Shown: positions 53,529 to 62,536 of the stretch, piece after piece
Layout of the letters: each line of letters begins with the position of its first letter
Position numbering within the stretch: position 1 is the stretch's first letter
From: Paenibacillus sp. MZ04-78.2
Lineage (GTDB): Bacteria; Bacillota; Bacilli; Paenibacillales; NBRC-103111
DNA: 64,000 bases
Assembly (NCBI RefSeq): GCF_024213375.1
Contig: NZ_JANAVJ010000017.1
Coordinates: 28,673 to 92,672 of the forward strand
Direction of reading: 5' to 3'
Program-made: the position numbers and the translations under genes
The notes under the pieces: generated by a model
What the model saw: only the letters and a program-made list of their open reading frames with translations
Database searches by the model: none
What the model was told of the DNA's origin: nothing

Positions 53529-54583
53529 TTACCCTCTCCTATCGTGCTGCTTACGTAATGTAAGATGCTTTTGACCTGATTAAAATGGACAAAATCTTCT
53601 TCGCTATACATGGAGCCCAATAAAACGGCTTTTACTCCGAGGTCATAATATCCGTTTAAATAATGGGCCACTTGTTCATAATCGCCGACTAGTACGGGGC
53701 TGTAAATTCCGCCGTTCATATAGCCGCCCATCCAGAACACATCGTCGTACGTTTCGCTCGTCAAGGCCAATTCGGCCAAGGTTCGCTGCCAACTCGACTC
53801 TGAATTCCTCTTCATGCGAAGCTGGATGCTTCCATGCCGGTTGCTCGGGTACCGGGAATAAGCCGCCTTCCATGCTTCCGCCGAAGACGCCCGGGCAATA
53901 ATCTCGATGCGAATGGCGGCTTGAACTTCCGTATTCCGGAACTTTTCGCTGAAATTCGTTTTGAAATGCTCGAGCGGACCGGGATGGGTGACGACATAAT
54001 CCGCGACCTTCAGCCCCGTCTCCATCCCCTCTTCGGAGGAGCCGGCCATAAATATTTTGGGACGAAGACGTTCATCCGCCAACCTTGGCTTAAAATCCAA
54101 TTTGCTCACGCGGTAAAAATCCCCTTCAAACGTCACGGGGGCATCGCTTTCCAGCAGCATGCGCAAGACTTGCACATATTCATACAATTTCTTGTACCGC
54201 GACGAATGGTCCGAATGATCGCCAATTTGCTGTAGCTCGCCGGTGACGGCGCCGGTGATCATGTTGAGATCGATTCGCCTGTTATACAAATAAGCGAAGC
54301 TGTGAATTAATTTTGCAACCGTATAAGGAGGATACATGTACGGTTGCACGGCAATAAGCGGAATATGGCTTGCCGTCTGCTGCATAACTATGGAGCTGAC
54401 TGCCCAAGGGTCAAGCACAGCATGGTTAAAAAACGATAAAGAACCGACGATCCCATAAGACTCGGACAATTGAGCGATATGGATGGAATTGCGAATATAT
54501 TCCTCTTTGGTGGCGTAGTGGTTCACACCCGGTATTTGACAATAATATTGAACAGGACTCAGCGTTACCATCTCCCGTTTCAA
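53525..54583 (-). CDS. btrO: BtrO-like FMN-dependent monooxygenase (luciferase-like)
   Basis: 352 residues with the SsuD-like luciferase-family barrel: AVQPYMYPPYTVAKLIHSFA, RRIDLNMITGAVTGELQQ, RYKKLYEYVQVLRMLLES, FMAGSSEEGM and YVVTHPGP. In butirosin formation BtrO, with a flavin reductase (BtrV), hydroxylates the gamma-glutamyl-aminobutyryl group on the carrier BtrI to give the 2-hydroxy side chain. Its TTG start overlaps the btrK stop by four bases with no clear ribosome site, so translation is coupled. No flavin reductase gene is seen in the window. Confidence 0.85.
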   Translation of the reverse strand: MKREMVTLSPVQYYCQIPGVNHYATKEEYIRNSIHIAQLSESYGIVGSLSFFNHAVLDPWAVSSIVMQQTASHIPLIAVQPYMYPPYTVAKLIHSFAYLYNRRIDLNMITGAVTGELQQIGDHSDHSSRYKKLYEYVQVLRMLLESDAPVTFEGDFYRVSKLDFKPRLADERLRPKIFMAGSSEEGMETGLKVADYVVTHPGPLEHFKTNFSEKFRNTEVQAAIRIEIIARASSAEAWKAAYSRYPSNRHGSIQLRMKRNSESSWQRTLAELALTSETYDDVFWMGGYMNGGIYSPVLVGDYEQVAHYLNGYYDLGVKAVLLGSMYSEEDFVHFNQVKSILHYVSSTIGEGK

Positions 54584-55854
54584 ATTTCACATAAAGCCGC
54601 TTGATTGCGGATTAAATCTTCGGCGCTGCCCCGATGCCTGATTACACGGTGCGTCCCCTCCCGCTTCAAAATTTCCATAGGCGTAGGGTGTCCCAAGAAA
54701 TGAACGGGACTGAAGCTCAGGCCATACGCTCCCGAATTCAGCACATAGACAAGATCGCCCGGGTACAGGCTTGGCATCTCGATATCCTTGCCGATACAAT
54801 CCTCGGGAGTGCATAACGGACCCGCGATCGTGACTTTCTCGGGCTCGCTCGGCCAATCCGCTTCCTGCAGACGGATGCATTTCATCGGGTAGTTGCTCCG
54901 GATACTTCGTCCTCTGAACGTAGAGGCCGCATGATGGTGCATACCTCCGTCGACGATAATAAAGACTTCGCCTTTCGAGTATTTTCTATAGAGCACTTTG
55001 GTCACATAGACGGCAGCCTGAGCCAGCAAAAATCTGCCGCTTTCGATAACGAAAGTAGTTTGTCCGAACAACGATGCTCTGGCATGCTGCACGTATGAAT
55101 TAACGGCGGCGGTAATTTTGCCGATATCCAGCGGTTTTTCGTGCGCAAAATACGGCACCCCAAACCCTCCGCCAAGGTTGATCAACTCGCAGACGATGCC
55201 ATACCGTTCAAAAATTTTGGCGCCCAAATCCACCGTATACTTCATCGATTCGATAATGCTGTCCGCATTGAGATTCTGGGTTCCGGTATAGACGTGAATG
55301 CCAATGAATTTCACATATCGGAGCCGGCCGATGGCGTCGAACACGGAATCCAGCATAGATTCGTCAATGCCAAACTGCCTCGGTACCCCGCCCATTTTGA
55401 TGGCCGTATTCCCGAAGCTTTGGTCCGGGTTGATACGGACGGCTATATTCACATCCTTATTTTCGAGCTGAGCCAATTCCTCGATATAATGCAGCTCGTC
55501 GATCGATTCGACAATGATGCAATAGATCCCCTTGCCGACGGCAAATTCCAGCTCGCTTTTCTTTTTTCCGGGACCCGAGAAAATAATTTTGTCCGCCGTA
55601 AAGCCGGCGTGCAGCGCCAATGCCAGTTCTCCGGCCGATGCCACCTCAATGCCGACTCCCCACTGCTGGAACAGCTTCACGATATGCAGATTATTATTGG
55701 CCTTCAGCGACAAATAAAAATGAATGGCAGGGTCTGTCAACGCTCTTAACCACTTATAGTGCTGTTCCATAAAGTCTCCGTCGTACAAATAAAAAGGAGT
55801 CTCGAAATCGTTGGAACATGCCGCAATTTCGCTTTCCGTCAGGTTCATCCGCAA
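54580..55854 (-). CDS. btrK: BtrK-like PLP-dependent L-glutamyl-[carrier] decarboxylase
   Basis: 424 residues, alanine-racemase-type fold III. The PLP lysine is Lys51 in FYLSLKANNN; GIEVASAGEL, FSGPGKKKSELE, HVYTGTQN, ELINLGGGFGVPYF and the dimer-contributed cysteine in AGPLCTPEDCIG match diaminopimelate-decarboxylase relatives. Among these, BtrK decarboxylates L-glutamyl-BtrI to gamma-aminobutyryl-BtrI. Context (btrJ, btrI, btrO) decides for BtrK rather than LysA. AAGGAGG lies five bases before TTG 55854 and eleven before ATG 55848. Confidence 0.88.
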   Translation of the reverse strand: MRMNLTESEIAACSNDFETPFYLYDGDFMEQHYKWLRALTDPAIHFYLSLKANNNLHIVKLFQQWGVGIEVASAGELALALHAGFTADKIIFSGPGKKKSELEFAVGKGIYCIIVESIDELHYIEELAQLENKDVNIAVRINPDQSFGNTAIKMGGVPRQFGIDESMLDSVFDAIGRLRYVKFIGIHVYTGTQNLNADSIIESMKYTVDLGAKIFERYGIVCELINLGGGFGVPYFAHEKPLDIGKITAAVNSYVQHARASLFGQTTFVIESGRFLLAQAAVYVTKVLYRKYSKGEVFIIVDGGMHHHAASTFRGRSIRSNYPMKCIRLQEADWPSEPEKVTIAGPLCTPEDCIGKDIEMPSLYPGDLVYVLNSGAYGLSFSPVHFLGHPTPMEILKREGTHRVIRHRGSAEDLIRNQAALCEI

Positions 55855-55875
55855 GAAAACCTCCTTCTTCGCGAC

Positions 55876-57144
55876 TTATTGGACACCCGTTGAAATTTGC
55901 ACATTCAGCTCGTCAAGCGCGCTTCGGACAGATGTCAACCGCTCCGGCTTATTGGTGCTGACCAATAAAAATATTTTATACGTATTCTTGGACGCTCCCG
56001 CCGCTTTGCAGAAATTGTACACGTCGATCTTCACCCTGAAGTCGTCCGTCAGCTTCGTCATATGGCGAACATAATCCTCGAACGACAAATCCGCCTTGGA
56101 GTTAAAAACCACTACCCGGCTTTCCACAAACGCATGCCGTTTCTTCTGCTCAATAACTAAAGGAAGAATATAAGTGACCTGGGTAAGTCTGGCGTTAATC
56201 TCGATGACCGGAATCAGGTCTCCGTTCGTATCGATGATCGAATCGATACCCAGAACGCCGTAATAGCCCATCTGCCGCAGGATGGCCCCGATCTTGAGTA
56301 GCTGTTCCTGATAAGAGGCCAGCTCGGGCGGGGTCAAAGCCGGCGAGAAATTGGTCCCTTTGTACACACCGTGCTGGTCGATCATTTGCTCCGTTAACGC
56401 CAGAATATGAACCTGCTCGTCCGTAATAAACAGCTGAGCGGTCAGGCTGAGGCGGTGATTATGCCAGCCTTCGATCAACAGATCGATGTCGGTTTCGCGA
56501 TGTTCAATATACCGGCATAAGGATTGAAAATTCCGTTCATGTTCGATGACCTTAAGCCCTTTTCCGGAGGAACCGTAAGGTACCTTCAACACACACTTGG
56601 CAAAGCCCGACGAAACGAGACGGCGGTAGGCCTCCTCCAATTCTTGTACCGTCGTACAGAAAAAGCCCGTAGTCACCTTAAAGCCGTTTTTCTCCATCAG
56701 CCTTCGTGTTTTAAATTTATGATTGATTTCTTTGCACACCTGCAGTTCGGGAGCGATAACTTCCAGTTGCGGAAACCGCAGCTTCAGCTCCATAAGCTCG
56801 TCCGTCATGATGAACGGGATCAGGGTATACCCCGAGAGATCCGGCAGCTCAGAGATGTCGTCGAAGCATATGATTCGGGGCAGTGTGACGCCCCGCTCCT
56901 CCCAGTACCGCAAAAAGATCGGTTCCGGCATCTTATGGAAAAATACGGTGTCCTCGGGCCTCGCCAAAAAAAGAAGCTGGTGCTCCTGCTGCACAATAAT
57001 GTCCTGCGCCTGGGGATCGTGCATCGCCGGAAAATAACTCGATCGGCCCCAGTTCTGCTCCTGGCTAATGTTCATGTACCATAATACTTTTTTATGATGC
57101 AGACGATAGTAGTTCGACGGATGCGGATGTGTAGCCGGAATCAT
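55876..57144 (-). CDS. btrJ: BtrJ-like ATP-grasp ligase (glutamate to carrier protein)
   Basis: 422 residues. ATP-grasp features: CVLKVPYGSSGKGLKVIEHE (ATP-binding lysine and glycine loop, about 195-214), DIDLLIEGWHN and a metal-binding end YYGVLGIDSIIDTNGDLIPVIEINARLTQ (Glu and Asn). In butirosin formation BtrJ uses ATP to load L-glutamate onto BtrI, and later adds a gamma-glutamyl protecting group. Its start overlaps the ACP stop by four bases. It is followed after about 20 bases by btrK. Confidence 0.87.
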   Translation of the reverse strand: MIPATHPHPSNYYRLHHKKVLWYMNISQEQNWGRSSYFPAMHDPQAQDIIVQQEHQLLFLARPEDTVFFHKMPEPIFLRYWEERGVTLPRIICFDDISELPDLSGYTLIPFIMTDELMELKLRFPQLEVIAPELQVCKEINHKFKTRRLMEKNGFKVTTGFFCTTVQELEEAYRRLVSSGFAKCVLKVPYGSSGKGLKVIEHERNFQSLCRYIEHRETDIDLLIEGWHNHRLSLTAQLFITDEQVHILALTEQMIDQHGVYKGTNFSPALTPPELASYQEQLLKIGAILRQMGYYGVLGIDSIIDTNGDLIPVIEINARLTQVTYILPLVIEQKKRHAFVESRVVVFNSKADLSFEDYVRHMTKLTDDFRVKIDVYNFCKAAGASKNTYKIFLLVSTNKPERLTSVRSALDELNVQISTGVQ

Positions 57145-57404
57145 AGATTTCCCCCAGCCTTGACAGATACATGGGCCATAATTTTTTCAACGGTGGAAAA
57201 ATTTTCGACGATCAGCTCGTCATCCTCGAACGCGATCCCGAACATGCTTTCCAAATTCACGATTAAATCTACGGCCGTGATCGAATCCAGTCCCAACAGG
57301 AATAAGTCCGTATCCCGGGAAACGGGCTCTTCGGTTTGCAAAATTTCTTTCACGCAAGACACAATTCGAGATGCCATCCCATTGACTTGAGTATCCAAAG
57401 ACAT
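57141..57404 (-). CDS. btrI: BtrI-like acyl carrier protein
   Basis: 87 residues. The phosphopantetheine site is Ser41 in FLLGLDSITAVDLI, followed by helix III (STVEKIMAHV), as in BtrI and other free-standing carrier proteins. It would carry the growing 4-amino-2-hydroxybutyryl side chain as a thioester while BtrJ, BtrK and BtrO act on it and until BtrH transfers it. GGGAGGGAG precedes the ATG. Lies between btrH and btrJ, as in the known cluster. Confidence 0.9.
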   Translation of the reverse strand: MSLDTQVNGMASRIVSCVKEILQTEEPVSRDTDLFLLGLDSITAVDLIVNLESMFGIAFEDDELIVENFSTVEKIMAHVSVKAGGNL

Positions 57405-57460
57405 GTACAGGACTCCCTCCCATCATAATGTTTCGGTTCTGCGGCGTGCAGCCGCTCTAG

Positions 57461-58372
57461 CTAGCTTGCGTAACTGCGCTTCAGCCGCTGCAGAAAGCCT
57501 TCTTCCTGCTCTCTCAATTGCCGGATTCGATCGTTGAGACTGTTCCAATCGACTTTGCGGGCAACCATATATCTGCGAATGATTGTAGCGATGTTATTGG
57601 CCAGTTGATGGCTGTTCAACAAGGTCGCGATTTCTTCCGGATGATAGTCGATATATCGAAGAAACTTGGAGAACACATAACGCGAAGCGGCAATTAACCG
57701 GAAGCTGTGATCCATCGAAGTAAGCTGCCGTTCGTCGTAACCATGCATCTGACACCGAATCCGGTCGTAGAAGGCATAGTCGTCCTCGAAAGCATGCAGC
57801 CACCGAAGAAAGACACGGATGTCTTCCGATTTGTCGGTGTCCCGGTCTTCTTCATGAACATCCAAAACCAGAATGGATCTCATCTGCTCGGACAAGCTGT
57901 CGAAAGCCGATTCTACGTAGAACGAAGACAAATAGCCGTACAGTCCGTCCCAATCCTCCACATAATACTCGCGGCTTGGTTCATGATAGCCGGTTACGAC
58001 AAGGGAATGGGTCGAATGAATCGCGTGAAAAGCCTCGGTGCGGTAGGGGAGATAATATTCATCTCCCCATAGGAACACGACTTTTTGATCATGCAGCTTT
58101 TCATTCAGATACGGCGAAGCATGCTTAAAGCTCTCAAAGCATAGCCGGTTCGGCGTTATTCCTATTCTCGCCAAATCTTGATCGGACAAGGACGGCTCCG
58201 AATACTTCCATTTGGTTTTGTTCTCGATAAACAATTGACGGTAGATCTCCACGGTGCTTTGATAGCTGTTGTAAAACAGAGGAATGACATTCACGTGACG
58301 AGTGTCCAAATGAGCGATGATCTGCGATTTTCGGCAATCGAAAAATTTCTCATCATAACGTGTGAGGGACAT
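57461..58372 (-). CDS. btrH: BtrH-like AHBA acyltransferase
   Basis: 303 residues. Cys13 (KFFDCRKSQIIAHL), a histidine in the HSLVVTGYHEPS region and an aspartate in YYVEDWDGLYGY form a papain-like Cys-His-Asp set, as in the BtrH N-terminal family. BtrH transfers the gamma-glutamyl-AHBA group from BtrI to the N-1 amine of 2-deoxystreptamine in ribostamycin. The start at 58372 has GGAGGAG eight bases upstream and overlaps btrG by 20 bases; the longer frame to 58462 has no ribosome site. Confidence 0.85.
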   Translation of the reverse strand: MSLTRYDEKFFDCRKSQIIAHLDTRHVNVIPLFYNSYQSTVEIYRQLFIENKTKWKYSEPSLSDQDLARIGITPNRLCFESFKHASPYLNEKLHDQKVVFLWGDEYYLPYRTEAFHAIHSTHSLVVTGYHEPSREYYVEDWDGLYGYLSSFYVESAFDSLSEQMRSILVLDVHEEDRDTDKSEDIRVFLRWLHAFEDDYAFYDRIRCQMHGYDERQLTSMDHSFRLIAASRYVFSKFLRYIDYHPEEIATLLNSHQLANNIATIIRRYMVARKVDWNSLNDRIRQLREQEEGFLQRLKRSYAS

Positions 58373-58769
58373 TGCGATTCTCCTCCGGCAAAGTCGCTTG
58401 TGACCGGTACTGCTTCCAATCGGTAAACCTGGTTTCCGAATAATCGTCGCGATTGTACACATACGTCCAGGTCTGCAGCTTCCCGCGCTCGACGTTCACT
58501 TCGCATTCCACCCTGTAAAACTGATTTTTTGGATCCTCCGGGCCAAAATACTGCTCCAGCTCGTCGATTCGCCGGAGGGCTTCCTCCGAAACCTCGTACA
58601 ACTCCCCATGCACCACACTGCTTTCCAGCAGCAGTCCGGGAAAACCGTTTCCGCTATCTACCAGAGAACCGACAATGCTGGCATTGCGGGAAAGCAAGGT
58701 GGCGCCTTTCATATATTTGTGATTATTTTCCCCTTCCCGCAAAGTTCCGTACACAAACAGCTTGGGCAT
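58353..58769 (-). CDS. btrG: BtrG-like gamma-glutamylcyclotransferase
   Basis: 138 residues of the AIG2/gamma-glutamylcyclotransferase fold: KLFVYGTLREGENNHKYM at the N-terminus, GNGFPGLLL, VHGELYEVSEEALRRIDELE (catalytic Glu region) and YRVECEV. In butirosin formation BtrG removes the protecting gamma-glutamyl group from the side chain as 5-oxoproline. The start at 58769 has AGGGGGAG upstream; the frame extends further to 58790. Its presence next to btrH, J and K is the strongest sign of the protect-deprotect AHBA strategy. Confidence 0.88.
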   Translation of the reverse strand: MPKLFVYGTLREGENNHKYMKGATLLSRNASIVGSLVDSGNGFPGLLLESSVVHGELYEVSEEALRRIDELEQYFGPEDPKNQFYRVECEVNVERGKLQTWTYVYNRDDYSETRFTDWKQYRSQATLPEENRNVPHTL

Positions 58770-58802
58770 AACAGCTCCCCCTTTTACCATATAGCAGCCT
58801 GT

Positions 58803-59501
58803 TTACCAAGGGATGGGATGTCCCAAATAATCGACGATGTAGTCGCAATGCTCCTTCTGAGGCATTTCGACGATCCGGTCGTATAAATGACGAGCGATTT
58901 CCATCGGCTCGTAGGTTGCGTCCTCGCCCCCCATTTCGGTTTTCATCCATCCGGGGTGAACGGCCAGCGTCTTGAAATTTCTTGCCCGCAGATCCCGGTC
59001 AAGCAAACGGGTAAACATGTTCAGCGCCGCTTTGGATATGCAATACCCATAGTACTTGAGCGGAATTTCCGAGACGCTTCCGGCGTCAGAACTAATATTC
59101 AGGATCGTTTTATGCCGGCTGCTTTCCATCAGCGGAATGAAATATTTCGTTATGACCATCGGGCCCAATACATTCGTTTTCCATGTTTCCTCCAGGTCCG
59201 CCATCTCGACGTCCTCAATGTTTTTGCATCTCGTTCCTTCCCGTGCGGCATTATTGACGATCACGTCCACTACAGGCGTGATGGCCGCAACGGCTTGAGA
59301 AGCCTTTTGGATGGAGTCGTGGTCGCTGACGTCCAGCGGAAGGAGCTCCATCTTATCCCGATACGTATTTTTTAGCTGCCGCAACGGTTCGGCCTTGTCG
59401 ATCCGCCGCACGCCGGCTATAACGCGATGCCCCTGCTCCAAGCATACCGTGGAAAGGCTTAATCCCAGCCCGCGATTGGCGCCTGTGATGAGAATAATCA
59501 T
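58803..59501 (-). CDS. btrF: BtrF-like short-chain dehydrogenase/reductase
   Basis: 232 residues, complete SDR: cofactor loop ILITGANRGLGLSL (about 3-16), LPLDVSDHDS, IVNNAAREG (NNAA), catalytic Ser in ILNISSDAGSVSEI and Y-x-x-x-K in YYGYCISKAALNM. Position between btrE and btrG corresponds to btrF. As I recall, BtrE and BtrF together epimerise C-3'' of the pentose (ribose to xylose, butirosin B to A). AGGAGG stands eleven bases before the ATG. Confidence 0.78.
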   Translation of the reverse strand: MIILITGANRGLGLSLSTVCLEQGHRVIAGVRRIDKAEPLRQLKNTYRDKMELLPLDVSDHDSIQKASQAVAAITPVVDVIVNNAAREGTRCKNIEDVEMADLEETWKTNVLGPMVITKYFIPLMESSRHKTILNISSDAGSVSEIPLKYYGYCISKAALNMFTRLLDRDLRARNFKTLAVHPGWMKTEMGGEDATYEPMEIARHLYDRIVEMPQKEHCDYIVDYLGHPIPW

Positions 59502-59516
59502 TGCAATCCAAACCTC

Positions 59517-60563
59517 CTAATAAGTTAAAACGACCTGCAGGACTTGCTGCGGATTTTTATCGATCATTTCATAAGCTTTCGGCGCATCGCGAAAAGGTAT
59601 CCGATGGCTGATCAGATTATGCAGCCTTAATTGGGACAGCAGGCCTTTTCCGATATTTCTTCTTCTGGCATCGTCGTACATATGGCTGATGGAAGGATCG
59701 ATGCCAAGCGTTTGCGAAGCCCGGATCGTTATGCGATTTTGATGGAACTCTTCCGAGAGATTCAATACGGAATGCTCGCCTTGATACCAGCCCACGGCGG
59801 TAATGACCGTATCCGGCGCCGCGATGCGAATAGCCTGGTTCAAAGCCGCGGAATGGCCCGAAACCTCGAATACGGCATCGGCTCCGCGGTTATTGGTAAT
59901 CTTTCTGATTTCTTTGGCCACATCCGCATGGCCGGGATTAACTATATAATCGACGGCGTTTTCCTTCGCGATCTCAAGTCTGTTTGGAAGCGGGTCCACC
60001 CCGACCACCGTCGCTCCCGACAGTTTGACCAACTGCGCGATTAATTGGCCCACGACCCCTAAGCCGGAAACGACAACAACGTCTCCGATCTTGATTCTCG
60101 TATCCAGCACGGCATTGTAGGCCGTCATTAAGTTCGTGTAAAAAATGCCGAGCTCGGGATGCAGCCCTTCTGGAAGCTTAAATATTTTCTTGTAGTGCTT
60201 GCATACGATCGATTGGTGCCTGCCGTGCGAAAACACGATATCTCCTACCGAAAATCCTTCTACCTCAGGGCCGACCTCGATGATTTTGCCTACGTTCGAA
60301 TAGCCGATAAACCAAGCGTCGTCCTCGCAGCTTCGGATCGGGTATTTGATTTTTTGCTCTTCGCGGAGCTCCTCAAAGAGCCGCGTTTCCGAATCCATAT
60401 CCCTGGTGAAATACGGCGCTATGCCCCGGTAAGCGCCCATCTCCGTTCCGTGACTGATGCCCGAATAAAGGGACTGAATGCGGCATTCGCCAGGCTTCAG
60501 AGGAAGTTCCTCTATCGTTTCTACAATTAATTGATAAGGGGCCGTGTACGTCAAAACTTCCAT
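59517..60563 (-). CDS. btrE: BtrE-like medium-chain alcohol dehydrogenase
   Basis: 348 residues, MDR fold. SGISHGTEMGAYRG replaces the usual zinc-ligand cysteine region, GYSNVGKIIEVGPEVEGFSVGD follows, and the NAD(P) fold is VVVSGLGVVGQLIAQLVKLSGATVVGVD (about 165-192). The classic GHE and the four-cysteine zinc loop are absent, so the zinc content is doubtful. Order next to btrD and btrF fits BtrE. It probably works with the SDR of the next gene. AAAGGAGAG precedes ATG 60563. Confidence 0.78.
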   Translation of the reverse strand: MEVLTYTAPYQLIVETIEELPLKPGECRIQSLYSGISHGTEMGAYRGIAPYFTRDMDSETRLFEELREEQKIKYPIRSCEDDAWFIGYSNVGKIIEVGPEVEGFSVGDIVFSHGRHQSIVCKHYKKIFKLPEGLHPELGIFYTNLMTAYNAVLDTRIKIGDVVVVSGLGVVGQLIAQLVKLSGATVVGVDPLPNRLEIAKENAVDYIVNPGHADVAKEIRKITNNRGADAVFEVSGHSAALNQAIRIAAPDTVITAVGWYQGEHSVLNLSEEFHQNRITIRASQTLGIDPSISHMYDDARRRNIGKGLLSQLRLHNLISHRIPFRDAPKAYEMIDKNPQQVLQVVLTY

Positions 60564-60584
60564 AAATTCATCTCTCCTTTTCTC

Positions 60585-61427
60585 TTACCTTTCGGTTGTT
60601 GTTGGTTGAAGCGGGGACGGACCCAACGAACCGAACAACCGGAACAAGGACTCGTCCGCTTCCCGGATCCAGAATCGTTCAAGCTCCGGAATGATCTCTC
60701 CGTTTCTAATGCCGCTTTCCGCATGCTCGCCGAACAAGCCAAGCAGCTGCGTTTTATATTCCAATACCGCGGTTAATTTGGCCGGATAATAGACGCTGCT
60801 TTTTACATCCGCCTGCACCCATCCGTCCTCCGAAAACTGGTGATCCTGCTGCCAATAAGGAAATTCGGCATAAAAGAGAACGCGATAGCCCAAGCTCAGC
60901 ATGGCGGTTCCAAGTTTTGTCAACAATTGGTGGTCCACATGATTCGATACGGCCGGAAAAGCCCAGATATGGTTTTGATGCTTGTCGTACGACATCAAGC
61001 TCTTTGCGATTTGCGGCAGGAGACTTTCCTCGTCAAGCTGATGAGGAATGCCGAACAGCTCCTCCTCCGTTTCGTAATAGGCTTGCTCGTCCTCTCCCCG
61101 ATAAATCGCATCCGGAAACGGGAGAACCTCGTGCCGCACGGCTCCCAGTTGTTGAAAGGCCTGGCAGTCCTCCTGATAACGAAGCGCTACCAGTAAGGAA
61201 AAGTGGCTTTCATCAATTTCCGCTTCCGGCAGCCCCAAATCTTCGGCCGCGTATTGCCGGGCGATCTCACTGGCACGAAACGGAAGCGGAGGGTAGCCTC
61301 CGAATATCGTAAGAACTTGACAGGAGTGCCCCCGCTGCTGCAGCTCCATCAACGTGGAGGCGCACGATAAGACGGCATCGTCGTAATGTGGCGAAATAAA
61401 CAGGAATTGATGTTGTTGTTCGCTCAT
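60585..61427 (-). CDS. btrD: BtrD-like PIG-L N-acetyl deacetylase
   Basis: 280 residues of the PIG-L/LmbE family: FLFISPHYDDAVLSCAS with the zinc motif P-H-x-D-D (His14, Asp16, Asp17), DLGLPEAEID, and WAFPAVSNHVDHQLL with the third zinc histidine. In 2-deoxystreptamine pathways BtrD removes the acetyl group from 2'-N-acetylparomamine to give paromamine. Its ATG stands three bases after the btrC stop, so the two are translationally coupled. Confidence 0.88.
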   Translation of the reverse strand: MSEQQHQFLFISPHYDDAVLSCASTLMELQQRGHSCQVLTIFGGYPPLPFRASEIARQYAAEDLGLPEAEIDESHFSLLVALRYQEDCQAFQQLGAVRHEVLPFPDAIYRGEDEQAYYETEEELFGIPHQLDEESLLPQIAKSLMSYDKHQNHIWAFPAVSNHVDHQLLTKLGTAMLSLGYRVLFYAEFPYWQQDHQFSEDGWVQADVKSSVYYPAKLTAVLEYKTQLLGLFGEHAESGIRNGEIIPELERFWIREADESLFRLFGSLGPSPLQPTTTER

Positions 61428-61429
61428 CC

Positions 61430-62536
61430 TTAGATCCCTACTTGGATCACTTCTTTGATCAAAGCTTTTCTTACCGGCGTAAGCAAGGATTGATTGTGGA
61501 CATTCGGCTTTCCCACCCCGCCCAACAGAATCATCCCCAACCGCTCGTCGTCCAAGCGAATGTAGCCTCTTTTGTTATCGTGTATCAGGTAGTGAAAGAC
61601 AGAATCCGGATGCGATTTGAGGGGGATATCGTCCAAAGCCCCGATTTTATTCAACAGCTTGTAGTGAACGGAGACATCCTCCTCGGATAGCAGCTCCATC
61701 CGGCTGGCGATTTTGGCGGCGTAGATCATGCCGACCGCAATCGCTTCTCCATGGGTCACGCCGCCTTGTTCCGCAAGCTCCAAGGCGTGTCCTATCGTAT
61801 GACCGTATTCGAAGATAAGGCCGTTTTTTTTCTCATAGATATCTTCGCTCAAAAAAGACATCTTGGCGGATATACAGTATTCGATAAAGGTTTCCAACTG
61901 CTTGGGCGAGTAAACATTGGCCGCATTGAAATCGTCTTCCGTAAACCCTTTTCTCTCGCTCTCGGTGATCAGCATATTTTTGACCAGCTCGCACATGCCC
62001 GCCTTGACCTGCCGAGGAGGAGCTTGAGACAGCACGATCGTGTCGGCAAACACAAAGCGGGGCGGGTAATAAAATCCGACGAGGTTTTTCCCGCTTTTTA
62101 AATTCACGGCTTGCTTGATGGAAAGCACCGAATCCGATGCCGCCAAAAACGTGGTTGGCACATGAATAAGAGGAATTCCGCGAAACAGCATCCCTGCGGT
62201 GACTCCCGCAACGTTGCCGGTTAACCCCCCGCCAACCGCTACGATCGCACTCCGGCGATTCGCCCCGAGCCTGGTGGCTTCTTCCTGCAGCTTGGTGACG
62301 GTCGTCATGGTTTTCTGTTCTTCCCCGTCCGGGAAACGAAGAATGTGCACGGGCGCCAGTCTGCCGAATTGTCTGGCCGCATCATGAACGACAGGGTCCG
62401 GAACCCCGCTGTCCGAGATCAAGAAAAATCGGTCAAACTCGCTTTCTTGGATATAAAACGAGACCATCTCCAATGCATTCTCGCCAAATATAAAATCAAA
62501 GCAGTGGCTCCCGAAACAAATTCGTTTATTATTCAT
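61430..62536 (-). CDS. btrC: 2-deoxy-scyllo-inosose synthase
   Basis: 368 residues, the same length as BtrC of the butirosin producer and similar to it throughout by memory. 3-Dehydroquinate-synthase fold: [70 protein letters not shown] and the metal histidines in [22 protein letters not shown]. It converts glucose-6-phosphate to 2-deoxy-scyllo-inosose, the first committed step to 2-deoxystreptamine; the sequence LSIKQAVN and FYYPPR distinguish it from AroB. Its start overlaps the btrB stop by four bases. Confidence 0.95.
   Translation of the reverse strand: MNNKRICFGSHCFDFIFGENALEMVSFYIQESEFDRFFLISDSGVPDPVVHDAARQFGRLAPVHILRFPDGEEQKTMTTVTKLQEEATRLGANRRSAIVAVGGGLTGNVAGVTAGMLFRGIPLIHVPTTFLAASDSVLSIKQAVNLKSGKNLVGFYYPPRFVFADTIVLSQAPPRQVKAGMCELVKNMLITESERKGFTEDDFNAANVYSPKQLETFIEYCISAKMSFLSEDIYEKKNGLIFEYGHTIGHALELAEQGGVTHGEAIAVGMIYAAKIASRMELLSEEDVSVHYKLLNKIGALDDIPLKSHPDSVFHYLIHDNKRGYIRLDDERLGMILLGGVGKPNVHNQSLLTPVRKALIKEVIQVGI

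Noticed and set aside
54580..55854. Calling the PLP decarboxylase LysA (diaminopimelate decarboxylase)
   Set aside because: The fold is shared, but overlap with btrO and proximity to btrI and btrJ fit the carrier-bound glutamate decarboxylase BtrK better.
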